Positions 53,790 to 62,401 of a stretch of DNA of 64,000 bases are shown piece after piece. The stretch is from Arsenicibacter rosenii (GTDB lineage: Bacteria; Bacteroidota; Bacteroidia; Cytophagales; Spirosomataceae). The stretch's first letter is position 1; each line of letters opens with the position of its first letter. The notes beneath the pieces are model-generated. The model saw only the letters and a list, made by a program, of their open reading frames with translations, did no database searches and was not told where the DNA came from. The DNA lies in contig NZ_MORL01000030.1 in NCBI RefSeq assembly GCF_001870735.1, positions 1-64,000 on the forward strand. Direction: 5' to 3'. A program made the translations under genes and the position numbers.

Positions 53790-53820
53790 TATCGGGTAAA
53801 CGATCATCGTTTACCCGATA
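53790..53820. promoter_or_regulatory. Candidate operator of the Fur-family repressor
   Basis: Perfect inverted repeat, arms TATCGGGTAAACGAT (53790-53804) and its complement (53806-53820), one-base centre. It ends 6 bases before the stop of the upstream ABC gene and lies 19 bases before the Fur start. There is no T-run, so an operator is preferred over a terminator, though read-through control of both genes is possible. Confidence 0.55.
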
Positions 53821-53826
53821 ACAAAT

Positions 53827-55635
53827 TTAATCAATGGTTTCGAACTGTAGCTTCACCAGATTAGCATAAAGGCCATCGTCGAGGGCGGCTAATTCGTCGT
53901 GTGTACCGGTTTCAGCAATCTGTCCTTCGCGAAGCACGTAAATGGTATCAACCTTCCGGATGGTTGCCAGCCGGTGCGCGATGATAATGGTCGTGCGGTT
54001 CTGCATCAGCTCATCAAGTGCTTCCTGTACCAGCCGCTCCGATTCGGCGTCAAGCGAGCTGGTCGCCTCGTCGAGGATCAGAATGGCCGGATCTTTCAGA
54101 ATGGCGCGGGCAATGGCAATGCGCTGACGCTGCCCGCCCGATAACTTAACACCCCGTTCACCTACCAGGGTTCCAAACTTTTCAGGGAATGACTCGATAA
54201 ACTCCAGTGCGTTTGCTTTACGGGCTGCTTCGATGATGTCGGCCTCTGTCGCGTCCGGTTTACCGTATGCGATATTCTCGCGGATCGTACCGCCGAACAA
54301 CATCACTTCCTGCGGCACAATGGCAATGTTCTGGCGTAAATCGGTAATGTCAAAGTCCTGAACGGGTTTGTTATCGACCGTAATGCGACCGCTCTGAATC
54401 GGGTAATACCGCATCAGCAACTGAACAATGGTCGATTTGCCGGCGCCGCTCTGGCCCACAAGTGCGATTTTGCGACCTGCTTCCACCCGAAGCGATACGC
54501 CTTTCAGTACCTCAATATCGGGCCGGGCAGGGTACGAGAACCGGACGCCTTCAAACGCTACGGTACCCTGTACGTCGAGCGGCAACGCAGGCCGTGGCGT
54601 TTCGACATCGACTTCCGGCGTTTCTTCCAGAATCTCCAGCACGCGCTCCGACGAACCGATGGTTTTCTGGATCTGGGCATACATATCGCCCATACCCCCT
54701 ACCGAGCCGCCAATGAAGCCGGTATAGAAAATAAAGGTAATCAGATCGGATAAGGCCATCTCGCCCGACAAAACCAGACCGCCCCCGTACCAGAGTACGC
54801 CGATTATCCCGCCGAAAAGGGCAAAAATGACAAACGACACAAAGCCGCCACGGAATCGTGATGCCCGCAGGGCAACATTAACGACCCGTTGCAGGGCATT
54901 GGCGTACCGGTTAATCTCAAAGCGTTCGTTCGTAAACGCTTTGACCACATTGACCGATTGCAGCGTTTCTTCCACAATGACGTTGGCCGTAGCCAGTTCA
55001 TCCTGTGCCTGCTTCGACATCTTCCGGATATACCGGCCAAACACAATAGCCGAGATAATCAGCACGGGGAAGGTCGCCAGCATAAACAGCGTCAGCTTCC
55101 ACGATACATACAGGATAATGGCCGTACCAACAACCAGCGTCGCAATCTGGCGGAAAAACTCAGCCAGTGTCAGCGACAGTACATCCTGCAACTGCGATAC
55201 GTCGGCCGAAATCCGGCTCGTCAGTTCACCAACACGGCGCTTCTCAAAAAACGAAACCGGGAGGGTAATGATTTTGCTGTACACGGCCCGGCGGACATCG
55301 GCCATAGACCGTTCGCTGACCTGTGCAAAAAAGTAAATCCGGCTGAACGAAAAAACGGCCTGGATAACCAGAATACCTACGAAAAAGAGAATAATTTCGT
55401 TGATGGTGTAGGTTGATTTGCGTTCGAGAACCTTGGTTACCTCTTTAATAATCAGTCCGAAGCTCAGGGTTGTGCCGGTTGAGAGTACCAGAAAACCAAA
55501 CCCCAGTATGTACTGTAAGCGGTAAGGTTTGATAAACCGAAAAATTCTGAAGGTCCTGGTTAAACCTTCGCGGCTGATTTTCTTCTTATCCTCGGGGCTT
55601 GCTTCACTCCCAAACCCTCTGCCATGCTTTGCCAT
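53827..55635 (-). CDS. ABC exporter, fused membrane and ATPase domains (MsbA/BmrA type)
   Basis: A 602-residue half-transporter. The membrane domain spans about residues 35-330 with six segments; the ATPase has Walker A GQSGAGKST, Q-loop IVPQEVMLFGG, signature LSGGQ and Walker B ILILDEATSSLDAES, plus the switch His in IIAHRLATI. It works as a homodimer exporting lipid, drug or peptide. The palindrome after its stop may couple its operon to the Fur gene. Cargo cannot be predicted; neighbours are gldB upstream and fur downstream. Confidence 0.93.
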   Translation of the reverse strand: MAKHGRGFGSEASPEDKKKISREGLTRTFRIFRFIKPYRLQYILGFGFLVLSTGTTLSFGLIIKEVTKVLERKSTYTINEIILFFVGILVIQAVFSFSRIYFFAQVSERSMADVRRAVYSKIITLPVSFFEKRRVGELTSRISADVSQLQDVLSLTLAEFFRQIATLVVGTAIILYVSWKLTLFMLATFPVLIISAIVFGRYIRKMSKQAQDELATANVIVEETLQSVNVVKAFTNERFEINRYANALQRVVNVALRASRFRGGFVSFVIFALFGGIIGVLWYGGGLVLSGEMALSDLITFIFYTGFIGGSVGGMGDMYAQIQKTIGSSERVLEILEETPEVDVETPRPALPLDVQGTVAFEGVRFSYPARPDIEVLKGVSLRVEAGRKIALVGQSGAGKSTIVQLLMRYYPIQSGRITVDNKPVQDFDITDLRQNIAIVPQEVMLFGGTIRENIAYGKPDATEADIIEAARKANALEFIESFPEKFGTLVGERGVKLSGGQRQRIAIARAILKDPAILILDEATSSLDAESERLVQEALDELMQNRTTIIIAHRLATIRKVDTIYVLREGQIAETGTHDELAALDDGLYANLVKLQFETID

Positions 55636-55679
55636 TGTACTAAGAGACGGCAGGCTTGTCGCCTGACCATTTTATGTGT

Positions 55680-56684
55680 TTATTCCTTTTCGTCGGCCTG
55701 ACCTTTATAGCCCGATTGCTCAAAAAGCTGGCGGGCGTTGGTTTGGGCCATTAACTCCTTTAAGGAAGGTTGTTTTTCGTCAAAATAGCGTCCTGCGATG
55801 CGCCAGCCCACCCAGCGGCCAATCGCACCGGGGCACCGGGCACCGATTTCGGCCGTAAACGGACGTTCATTCATGTAGCGCATTTTAACGGATGGGCTAG
55901 TTTGGTATAACAATTGATTGTCAATAAAGTGCGCCCACACAAGGTCCTGCGCATTGTAGGTCTCGGTGAGCTGCAGATCGCTGTATCCGATCAGGAGGCT
56001 GTCGGCCAGGGGCTGACCGTCTGAGCCGGGTAAAACGGATTTGGTAAAGACATAGCCTTTACCATAATACACCATATCGGCCAGTAACGTTTGATCCTGA
56101 CGGTCCGTTGCATTGTATTTGTCGGAAATCCCGAACACTACGGCCGGAGCGATGTACTCTTTCTGGTAGCGCTTGAGGATGTATTGCGGAAATTCCGGGC
56201 CGCGTGGCCGGTATGTGGCTTTCGGGCCGGCAAAAAAGTCAAGACCAATCACGATCAGGCTATCAGTGATGACAAGGTCCGGACCCATAAAGCCGGTTAC
56301 CATCGTTACGATACGCGGAGACCGGAAATCCGGAAACTCCCTGTGAATGTTGGTGAATGCCGTTGCCAGCTGTTCGCGCAGCTCCTTTGCCGGGCCGAAC
56401 TCGTTTTGAACCTGCCGGTACAATACGTTGAGGGTACTGTCGTTAATCCGGTTGTATAACTCGTTGACAAGGGCTGTATCATTGCCGGGCTGCTGCGGAG
56501 TAGTCGTGTTAAAATACAATCGGGCCACATCAGCGTTGGCGTTCAGAAAAGCCTGGATGCTGTCGCGCGATTTGGCTGAAAACAGGGCCTGATCGAGCCG
56601 ATGGAGGGTAACTTTCTCACGTTTGGTACATGAGTTGATCAGGAGAATACAAAAAAAGCCCCACAGGGCAACCCGTAAATGCAT
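55680..56684 (-). CDS. gldB: Gliding motility lipoprotein GldB
   Basis: Start at 56684 (MHLRVALWGFFCILLINSC), which gives a clean lipobox with Cys19; a Met 12 codons upstream is less likely. The 334-residue product matches GldB: DQALFSAKSRDSIQAFL, FPDFRSPRIVTMVTGFMGPDLVITDSLIVIG (in two parts), LDFFAGPKATYRPRGPEFPQYI, and the C-terminal GRWVGWRIAGRYFDEKQPSLKEL then QLFEQSGYK. In Flavobacterium johnsoniae gldB is needed for gliding; orthologues also occur in non-gliding relatives. It is divergent from an outer-membrane barrel gene, 40 bases apart. Confidence 0.9.
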   Translation of the reverse strand: MHLRVALWGFFCILLINSCTKREKVTLHRLDQALFSAKSRDSIQAFLNANADVARLYFNTTTPQQPGNDTALVNELYNRINDSTLNVLYRQVQNEFGPAKELREQLATAFTNIHREFPDFRSPRIVTMVTGFMGPDLVITDSLIVIGLDFFAGPKATYRPRGPEFPQYILKRYQKEYIAPAVVFGISDKYNATDRQDQTLLADMVYYGKGYVFTKSVLPGSDGQPLADSLLIGYSDLQLTETYNAQDLVWAHFIDNQLLYQTSPSVKMRYMNERPFTAEIGARCPGAIGRWVGWRIAGRYFDEKQPSLKELMAQTNARQLFEQSGYKGQADEKE

Positions 56685-56724
56685 GCGTGTAAGCAGGTTT
56701 TCTTTCTTGAAAACGTACAAAATT

Positions 56725-57678
56725 ATGAAAAAAGTTGCAGCCCTGACCTTAATCTTTGGCTATTTCCTGTTACCTGGTCTGGTTACAGCACAAAAGCCGG
56801 CCTGGCAATCGGGTAACTACAGTACGTCGGGTACGGATGATTTATCGCCGGTGACGAAGCGTCGCCTGAAAAAGATTCTGGGCCCATCCTACGATCAACG
56901 TCAAACCGAACCACAGTCGTATGTCGATGAGCGGGATGACCGGAAAGGAAAAAAGAAAAAGGGGAAAAATAACACCGCCGACCGGCAGTATCAGAGCGAA
57001 CTGCGCCGCCGGCAGCAGTCCGGTCAGGATAACTATCCGGACTATGAGCGGCCGAGTCACCTGATTGAAATGAGTCTGCGGTTCTCGCCGGTTTTCAACG
57101 TAAACACCGCCGAAGGGCAGGGGGCTTATCAGAATTTTGCCCCGAATGGGCTGGGCCTTCGCCCGAGCATCGGCGTTTCGCTGGATTATTTCTTTTTCAA
57201 GGACCGCTATGCCTTTAGCTCAGGAATCTGGTATACCATCAAGCGTTCGGGATATGTAATGCCCGGATCGTTTGGCCAAACCCGCTGGGATCCGGCAGCC
57301 CCGGCAAAGCGTTCGGTCTATAACATGCAGTATGCACAAATACCGGCGACGGTGAAAATGTTTGCCAACAATGTATTTCCTAATGCCCGGCTGTATCTGC
57401 AGACCGGTGGGCTGATTGATATCAAACTGGCTGAAAAAGCGGTTGATCCGGAGCGGAATGGCTTGTATCTGGCTGCTGAACAAAGCGGGACACGCCGGCA
57501 ATACGGCTTTGCTGATTTTACCTGGCTGCTGGGAGCCGGTGTGCAGTATAAGCTGAATCAGACAAATGCACTCAATCTGGGGTTAAGCTATCAGCGTGGT
57601 TTACTGGATGTTGCCCGGGGGCGTGATCTGGTGTCAAAACAACGGATCCTTGCACTAGAGGTAGGCTTTAAATTCTAA
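56725..57678 (+). CDS. PorT-like outer-membrane beta-barrel protein
   Basis: Start at 56725 (MKKVAALTLIFGYFLLPGLVTAQ, signal peptide). After a basic, Lys/Arg-rich linker (RKGKKKKGKN, residues about 75-90) comes a barrel of about 200 residues with alternating strands: HLIEMSLRFSPVF, GLGLRPSIGVSLDYFFF, YAFSSGIWYTIKRSGY, YAQIPATVKMFA, RLYLQTGGLIDI and a C-terminal aromatic residue (EVGFKF). This is the outer-membrane-protein-beta-barrel_2/PorT pattern. A role in the type IX secretion system, like PorT, is possible given gldB next door, but not shown. Confidence 0.8.
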   Translation: MKKVAALTLIFGYFLLPGLVTAQKPAWQSGNYSTSGTDDLSPVTKRRLKKILGPSYDQRQTEPQSYVDERDDRKGKKKKGKNNTADRQYQSELRRRQQSGQDNYPDYERPSHLIEMSLRFSPVFNVNTAEGQGAYQNFAPNGLGLRPSIGVSLDYFFFKDRYAFSSGIWYTIKRSGYVMPGSFGQTRWDPAAPAKRSVYNMQYAQIPATVKMFANNVFPNARLYLQTGGLIDIKLAEKAVDPERNGLYLAAEQSGTRRQYGFADFTWLLGAGVQYKLNQTNALNLGLSYQRGLLDVARGRDLVSKQRILALEVGFKF

Positions 57679-57840
57679 GGATACATTCAAAAAAAGAGCA
57701 ACTTTTAAGATGACAGGCTACTATCTGGCACAAGATTTGATTGATGATTTGTATCAAACGAAGATTTAGCTCGTCCAAAACATATATAGTCTTTCGAGAC
57801 GTTGCTTAACAATACTTTTCGATGCCAATCGAAAGTGCCT

Positions 57841-57890
57841 GTATGGGAAAGCCTGGTTCACTAGAAACCGGGCTTTTTTGTGTCCCATAC
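57841..57890 (+). terminator. Terminator between the barrel gene and the MerR gene
   Basis: Outer pair GTATGGGA (57841-57848) with TCCCATAC (57883-57890) and inner stem AAGCCTGGTT/AACCGGGCTT followed by six T on the plus strand. Serves the plus-strand barrel gene, and the outer stem may also stop the convergent MerR transcript. Confidence 0.7.
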
Positions 57891-57898
57891 TAGTTTGG

Positions 57899-58777
57899 TT
57901 ATGAACCGGCAATTCGGATCAGATCGTCGATGTGATTGACAATTGTTGCATTTTCCGGCAGTTCGATGTCCTGACCAACTACCTGATACCCTGTCATCAG
58001 CATATGGCTTTCCGGAAAGGCAGCGGCCAGGCGATTGACGAATGGCTGTACTTCGTGGTTTGACGGTACGGAGGTAATAGCGGTAAAGATGTAATCCGGT
58101 TTGTGTACGTTATAGGCAAATTCCAGCTCTGCAAATGGCAGGCTTTGCCCGAGATAAATCACTTTGTTGTAGCGTGCCCGGATAATGTAGTTCGCGAACA
58201 GCAGGCTGATTTCGTGCAGTTCGCCTTCCGGCAGAAACAGGAGGTATTTCTTTCCGTCAGGGCGTTGTTTACTGACCTGCCCGTCGATGGCAACAATCAG
58301 CTTTTGCCGGATCAGGTTCGTGATAAAATGCTCTTGCGCCGGCCCGATGGAGCCTGTTACCCAAAGGGTACCGATGCGGCTCAGGAACGGATAGATGATA
58401 TGGATCATCGTGTTCTCGAAACCGAACTGGAGAATGTTCGTACTGATGATTTTTTCGAAACGCTCCTCGTCCAGATCAATCATCGAAATGGTAAGCGCGT
58501 GAATCTGATCGGGGTAGTTGAGCTGCCGGTCCGAAATTTTGACCACTTCCCGATACATTTCTTCTACCGACATGCGTGAGATATCGGAGATCTTGTATCC
58601 GTGATCTTTCAACAGCGAAATATTCAGGACGAGTTTGAGGTCCTGATCGTCGTACGTACGGATGTTGGTATCCGTCCGTTTAGGCGTTATGATGTTATAG
58701 CGCTGCTCCCAGATGCGCAACGTATGGGCCTTAATGCCGGAAAGTTGCTCTAAATCCTTGATGGAATAGTTGCTCAT
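57899..58777 (-). CDS. MerR-family regulator with B12-binding domain (CarH/LitR-like), probably light-responsive
   Basis: A 292-residue protein: MerR helix-turn-helix at residues 3-72 (SIKDLEQLSGIKAHTLRIWEQRYN), a B12-dependent-photoreceptor helical cap (about 85-175, with LWVTGSIGPAQEHFITN) and a Rossmann-like cobalamin domain (about 180-292). The cobalamin motif reads EGELHEIS, keeping the His ligand but with Ser in place of the usual Gly. In CarH and LitR, light breaks the adenosylcobalamin bond and frees carotenoid genes from repression. The CruF-like carotenoid gene lies just upstream. Two matching palindromes in its upstream region are likely binding sites. Confidence 0.88.
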   Translation of the reverse strand: MSNYSIKDLEQLSGIKAHTLRIWEQRYNIITPKRTDTNIRTYDDQDLKLVLNISLLKDHGYKISDISRMSVEEMYREVVKISDRQLNYPDQIHALTISMIDLDEERFEKIISTNILQFGFENTMIHIIYPFLSRIGTLWVTGSIGPAQEHFITNLIRQKLIVAIDGQVSKQRPDGKKYLLFLPEGELHEISLLFANYIIRARYNKVIYLGQSLPFAELEFAYNVHKPDYIFTAITSVPSNHEVQPFVNRLAAAFPESHMLMTGYQVVGQDIELPENATIVNHIDDLIRIAGS

Positions 58778-58828
58778 GGGACAAAATAGTAACGATTAAA
58801 AAGTAAAGACACTGGCGTCGCATTGGTG

Positions 58829-58846
58829 CCAAACTGTGCAGTTTGG
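58829..58846. promoter_or_regulatory. Candidate MerR-B12 regulator site 1
   Basis: Palindrome CCAAACTGTGCAGTTTGG, arms of 8 with a 2-base centre, 52 bases upstream of the regulator start. Core AAAC-N6-GTTT matches site 2 in spacing. Contains a TTTGG that could overlap a promoter -33 element on the minus strand. Confidence 0.6.
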
Positions 58847-58889
58847 AAAAAAGTGGTACAAGCTAACGAATGATACAGAACAAGTCAAT

Positions 58890-58911
58890 CACTAAACAGA
58901 GCTGTTTAGTG
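58890..58911. promoter_or_regulatory. Candidate MerR-B12 regulator site 2
   Basis: Palindrome CACTAAACA-GAGC-TGTTTAGTG, 113 bases upstream of the regulator start. Its core AAACAGAGCTGTTT lines up with AAACTGTGCAGTTT of site 1. Centres are 63 bp apart, six helical turns. Confidence 0.6.
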
Positions 58912-58962
58912 ACAACTTATTTATTATACAACCTGGTGTTTAACTGTTTTGTTTTACAAAGA

Positions 58963-59619
58963 TTAAACAAGAATTAGTAAAATATGAGATATGAAGAAAA
59001 GAAATTGTGAAAGTAGCAGCCAACCGGCCAACCGGTTGTTTTTTGTGAACGAAAGACGGAACCAGCAGATAAACAGGAAGTAAGAAACAATCCACCAGGC
59101 TACGTAATTCTGAAGCGGTACCGACTGCCCATACCAATGCCAGAAATTTAGCCTGATCGCTACCGGTTCGATAAAAATGTCGAGCAGCACCATCAGTGAA
59201 GCAGCCACTGCAGCCTTTGTCCAGTCAGAAAATGCTATCCGTGAACATACGGAGCCACAGCAGTATGATAACATCAGCCAGTTGAAACCAATCATAGGCG
59301 GTACACCCCACAGATGCGGTCCGAGTACCGGTCCGTAGGCATAATGCCCGAAGATAAGGCCGGTTTTTACCCCGATTACTTCAATAAAAAAGCCGGTCAG
59401 AATCGCAATGAGTATATAGGTTTTGAAGGAAGCCGACCAGTCGGTATGGTACCAGAGCAGCAAGGCCAGCGACACTGCCAGGTTGACCGGAACAAGCAGC
59501 TTAAATAAGGGTGCGAGCATCGGCAGATGTAAACCGACAGCGCCAACCAGATGGCTGAGCACTAACAAAAAAACGATGAGCGTATGTTGACGATTGGTAT
59601 TTGGTACGGCGGTGAACAT
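58963..59619 (-). CDS. CruF-like carotenoid biosynthesis membrane protein (DUF422)
   Basis: A 218-residue protein with about seven membrane segments. The family core is complete: TGFFIEVIGVKTGLIFGHYA, YGPVLGPHLWGVPPMIGFNW and LDIFIEPVAIRLNFWHW. CruF-type enzymes hydrate the C1,2 double bond of acyclic carotenoid ends, and archaeal relatives act in bacterioruberin synthesis. With crtY at 4463 it would yield a monocyclic, 1'-hydroxylated carotenoid; that product is inference. It precedes the MerR-B12 regulator on the same strand by 185 bases containing two palindromes. Confidence 0.87.
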   Translation of the reverse strand: MFTAVPNTNRQHTLIVFLLVLSHLVGAVGLHLPMLAPLFKLLVPVNLAVSLALLLWYHTDWSASFKTYILIAILTGFFIEVIGVKTGLIFGHYAYGPVLGPHLWGVPPMIGFNWLMLSYCCGSVCSRIAFSDWTKAAVAASLMVLLDIFIEPVAIRLNFWHWYGQSVPLQNYVAWWIVSYFLFICWFRLSFTKNNRLAGWLLLSQFLFFISHILLILV

Positions 59620-59694
59620 ACCCTTAAAACAGAATTGTCAAAAAAAAGTTGGCAATTTGTCGGCCGGTTTAGCCCAATCGGAAAGAAGAAAAAT

Positions 59695-59722
59695 AAAAAA
59701 GCCTCACATTTGTGAGGCTTTT
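59695..59722 (-). terminator. Terminator after tRNA-His
   Basis: Stem GCCTCAC with GTGAGGC (59701-59718) and T-run on the minus strand, 6 bases past the tRNA 3' end. Confidence 0.85.
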
Positions 59723-59727
59723 ACGGG

Positions 59728-59802
59728 GGTGGATGATGGGGTTCGAACCCACGACCTTCGGAACCACAATCCGACGCTCTAACCGACTGAGCTACAACCA
59801 CC
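59728..59802 (-). tRNA. tRNA-His (GTG)
   Basis: On the minus strand the sequence folds as a full cloverleaf: D arm GCTCAGTCGGTTAGAGC, anticodon arm TCGGA-TTGTGGT-TCCGA with anticodon GTG, and T arm GTGGG-TTCGAAC-CCCAT. The coordinates include the extra 5' G (G-1) pairing with C73, a histidine-tRNA hallmark. CCA is not encoded. The acceptor stem has one T-T mismatch (5:68), where relatives have a T-G wobble. Confidence 0.95.
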
Positions 59803-59909
59803 GTTTTGGACTGCAAATATAATAGGTTTTGTCCGGTTTTGGCAAGCGTTTGCCGGAAAAAAATCACCCAAAAAAGCGTTTTTTCTGTTTCAGGCTGACA
59901 ATTAATAAT

Positions 59910-60611
59910 TTATACCAGCTTGCGCGGGGTCGTGGCCATAAAGTCTTTGAGGTAAAACGGTTCAAAGGTAACTACGTCTTCAAACCGGCCCTGGTGCCAG
60001 GCATCAGCTGCCAGCTGGCCGATCAGGCGGGCTGAGGGCGAAATAACGATTTCCGGAAACAGGGCGTCGGGGTGATTGCCCAGTACCGACCGGCATTTAG
60101 CAGCACCATCGCCGACAAAAACAAGGGTGTGTATAGCGAGCTCTGCCGCAAAGGACGCTTCATCAATAATTTTCGCGGCTGTGGGAGCCACTTCATGGCC
60201 GGCTGTGTCGAACAAAGCGCAGTATACTTCCATCCGCCGCGCGTCGATCATCGGGCAGATCAGCACAGGTTTGCCGGTAGCCCGGGTAGCATAGAACGGC
60301 CGGATATGTTCGGCCATCCCCTGCAAGGTATTGACAGCGATCAGGGGTTTATCGAGCGAAAAGCAAAGCCCTTTCGCCGTTGACACGCCGATGCGGAGAC
60401 CGGTATAGGAGCCGGGGCCTTTGGCAACAGCAACGGCATCCAGTTGCGATAACGAAAAACCGGTATGCTGCACCACCTGATCAATCAGGGTTGTCAGCAT
60501 GGCTGATGACGTGCGTTCGGTAAATAACTCATAGTTCCCCAGTAACGTACCGTTCTGGTGCAGTGCAACCGAACAGATGGTTGTTGAGGTATCAATGGAT
60601 AAAAGAAGCAT
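59910..60611 (-). CDS. tsaB: tRNA threonylcarbamoyladenosine biosynthesis protein TsaB
   Basis: A 233-residue inactive-homologue partner of TsaD in making t6A37 of ANN-decoding tRNAs. N-terminal actin-like start LLLSIDTSTTICSVAL, the signature VAVAKGPGSYTGLRIGVSTAKGL and VLICPMIDARRMEVYCALF are all typical. Cytoplasmic. It lies between tRNA-His and the CtpA-type protease gene on the same strand, with a hairpin in the gap upstream of it. Confidence 0.94.
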   Translation of the reverse strand: MLLLSIDTSTTICSVALHQNGTLLGNYELFTERTSSAMLTTLIDQVVQHTGFSLSQLDAVAVAKGPGSYTGLRIGVSTAKGLCFSLDKPLIAVNTLQGMAEHIRPFYATRATGKPVLICPMIDARRMEVYCALFDTAGHEVAPTAAKIIDEASFAAELAIHTLVFVGDGAAKCRSVLGNHPDALFPEIVISPSARLIGQLAADAWHQGRFEDVVTFEPFYLKDFMATTPRKLV

Positions 60612-60633
60612 AGGGTACTAAGATAAAAGGCAG

Positions 60634-60663
60634 AAAGGGAGCATGCGTGGCATGTCTCCCTTT
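60634..60663 (-). terminator. Hairpin between the protease gene and tsaB
   Basis: Stem AAAGGGAG (60634-60641) with CTCCCTTT (60656-60663), extended inside by CATGC/GCATG with one bulge. Follows the protease stop by 19 bases on the minus strand; the T-run is weak. Confidence 0.65.
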
Positions 60664-60682
60664 CCGGTAAGCCCGTACTTTA

Positions 60683-62335
60683 TTATTTCTTCAGAATAGA
60701 CTGATAACGGTTCATGTCCTTAAACAGGTCCAGCGCAGCCTTCATCTCCGGATCATTGTTGAACGACGATTCTTTAATACCTTTCTGCAAATAGTAATGC
60801 CCCGTAATTTCCTGTTCGAGCATTGGTTTCAGCTCCGGTTTGAAGGTCATCAGATCGGCTTCCTTGCTGTGCGACACCTTGGTTTGCAGGGCTTTCAGCT
60901 GGTCTTTGATCAGGTCAAAATACTTCTCCTTTTTGGCCGAGGCTTCGAGGCCGGCGATGTCTTTTTCAACCTGTGTTGTGTAATCGTATTCCTTGTCTTT
61001 CAGCCAGTTTACAAAGTCCTGATACTCGGCATCGGTCAGGCGGAATTCGCGGGCCGGTTTAATCTGCGGGTGATCGTGCCGGTATTTAACGGCATAATCA
61101 AAGATCAAACCCTTGTTGCTCAGGCTCAGCGCAATCGGCGTCGGATTATTGGCTTCGGTAATCACATCCGGCAACACACCGCCACCGTCATACACGACAC
61201 GGCCATTTTTGGTTTTAAATGCTGTTTTGAGCGAATCGGCAATTTTACCGACACTGCCGTCCGGATTGCGGTGGCTGTAGTCAATAGCCTGAATACACCG
61301 ACCGCTCGGAATGTAGTACTTGGCGGTTGTGATCTTCATTTTTGTATTAAACGACAGGTCACGGGTTGTTTGCACAAGCCCCTTGCCGTAAGTCCGCTGG
61401 CCAATCAGTACCCCGCGGTCGTAATCCTGGATAACGCCCGATACAATTTCGGCGGCCGAAGCACTACGGCTGTTACAGAGTACCACAATCGGCAGATCGA
61501 GATCAAGTGGCGGTGCCATAGCCGTATAGGTTTTATTCCATTCCTGAACTTTCCCCTTCGTGGTTACCACCTCTGAGTCTTTCGGAATAAACAGGTTAGA
61601 GATGTCGATGGCCATGTTCAGCAAGCCGCCCGGGTTCTCACGAACGTCGAGAATCAGCTTTTTCATACCTTTGGCTTTCAGATCGATAACGGCCTGCCGG
61701 ACCTCGCGGGCGGCCGTGGCGGTAAAGTCTTTCAGGTCGATATACCCCACCTCATCGTTGATCATGCCGAAATACGGCACGTTGGTCATTTTCACCACGT
61801 CGCGCGTAACCGGAATGGTCAGGAGGTCTTTTTCGCCGTAGCGGCGGACGGTCAGCTTAACGGCTGTTCCGTTCTGTCCGCGCAGGAGTTTATCGGTATT
61901 ATCGTCTTCGGGGCGGTTGCGGACTTCTACGCCATCAATTTTCAGGATTTCATCTCCAACGCGCAGTCCTGATTTTTCGGCTGGTGTGCCTTCATAAATC
62001 ATCATGACTACGCTTTTGCCCTGCCGTACGCCCACAAGTGCCCCGATGCCGTTATAACGGCCGGTCGTCATGGTACGGTAATCCTCAATTTCCTCTTCCG
62101 CGTAGAAGTTGGTATACGGGTCGAGGGCTTTGAGCATGGCATCGATACTGGTTTTGACCATCCGGTTCGGATTTACCTCATCGACATAGTACATGTTTAA
62201 TTCACGGAAAAGGGTCGCATAAATGTCGAGGTTGCGGGCAATTTCAAAGAACCGGTCATCGGTTTTGAAGGCCGCCAGCGACGCACCTCCGGCCACGAGG
62301 CCAGCCAGCGCTAAGGCTTTTATAGACTTTTTCAT
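60683..62335 (-). CDS. S41 C-terminal processing peptidase (CtpA type)
   Basis: A 550-residue periplasmic protease from the start at 62335 (MKKSIKALALAGLVAGGASLAAF); a Met two codons upstream is equally possible. A PDZ domain (GIGALVGVRQGKSVVMMIYE to GDEILKIDGVEV) precedes the catalytic domain with Ser293 in SRSASAAEI and Lys318 in RTYGKGLVQ, the correct 25-residue spacing for the Ser-Lys dyad. It trims C-termini of envelope proteins. Located after rpmH-rnpA in the same direction, an arrangement often seen in Bacteroidota. Confidence 0.95.
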   Translation of the reverse strand: MKKSIKALALAGLVAGGASLAAFKTDDRFFEIARNLDIYATLFRELNMYYVDEVNPNRMVKTSIDAMLKALDPYTNFYAEEEIEDYRTMTTGRYNGIGALVGVRQGKSVVMMIYEGTPAEKSGLRVGDEILKIDGVEVRNRPEDDNTDKLLRGQNGTAVKLTVRRYGEKDLLTIPVTRDVVKMTNVPYFGMINDEVGYIDLKDFTATAAREVRQAVIDLKAKGMKKLILDVRENPGGLLNMAIDISNLFIPKDSEVVTTKGKVQEWNKTYTAMAPPLDLDLPIVVLCNSRSASAAEIVSGVIQDYDRGVLIGQRTYGKGLVQTTRDLSFNTKMKITTAKYYIPSGRCIQAIDYSHRNPDGSVGKIADSLKTAFKTKNGRVVYDGGGVLPDVITEANNPTPIALSLSNKGLIFDYAVKYRHDHPQIKPAREFRLTDAEYQDFVNWLKDKEYDYTTQVEKDIAGLEASAKKEKYFDLIKDQLKALQTKVSHSKEADLMTFKPELKPMLEQEITGHYYLQKGIKESSFNNDPEMKAALDLFKDMNRYQSILKK

Positions 62336-62401
62336 AAACATGTATTTGCTTTTGCCCCGGGGAGCTGCGATCATGGAGTAATACAGGAAACAACCGAACT
62401 A

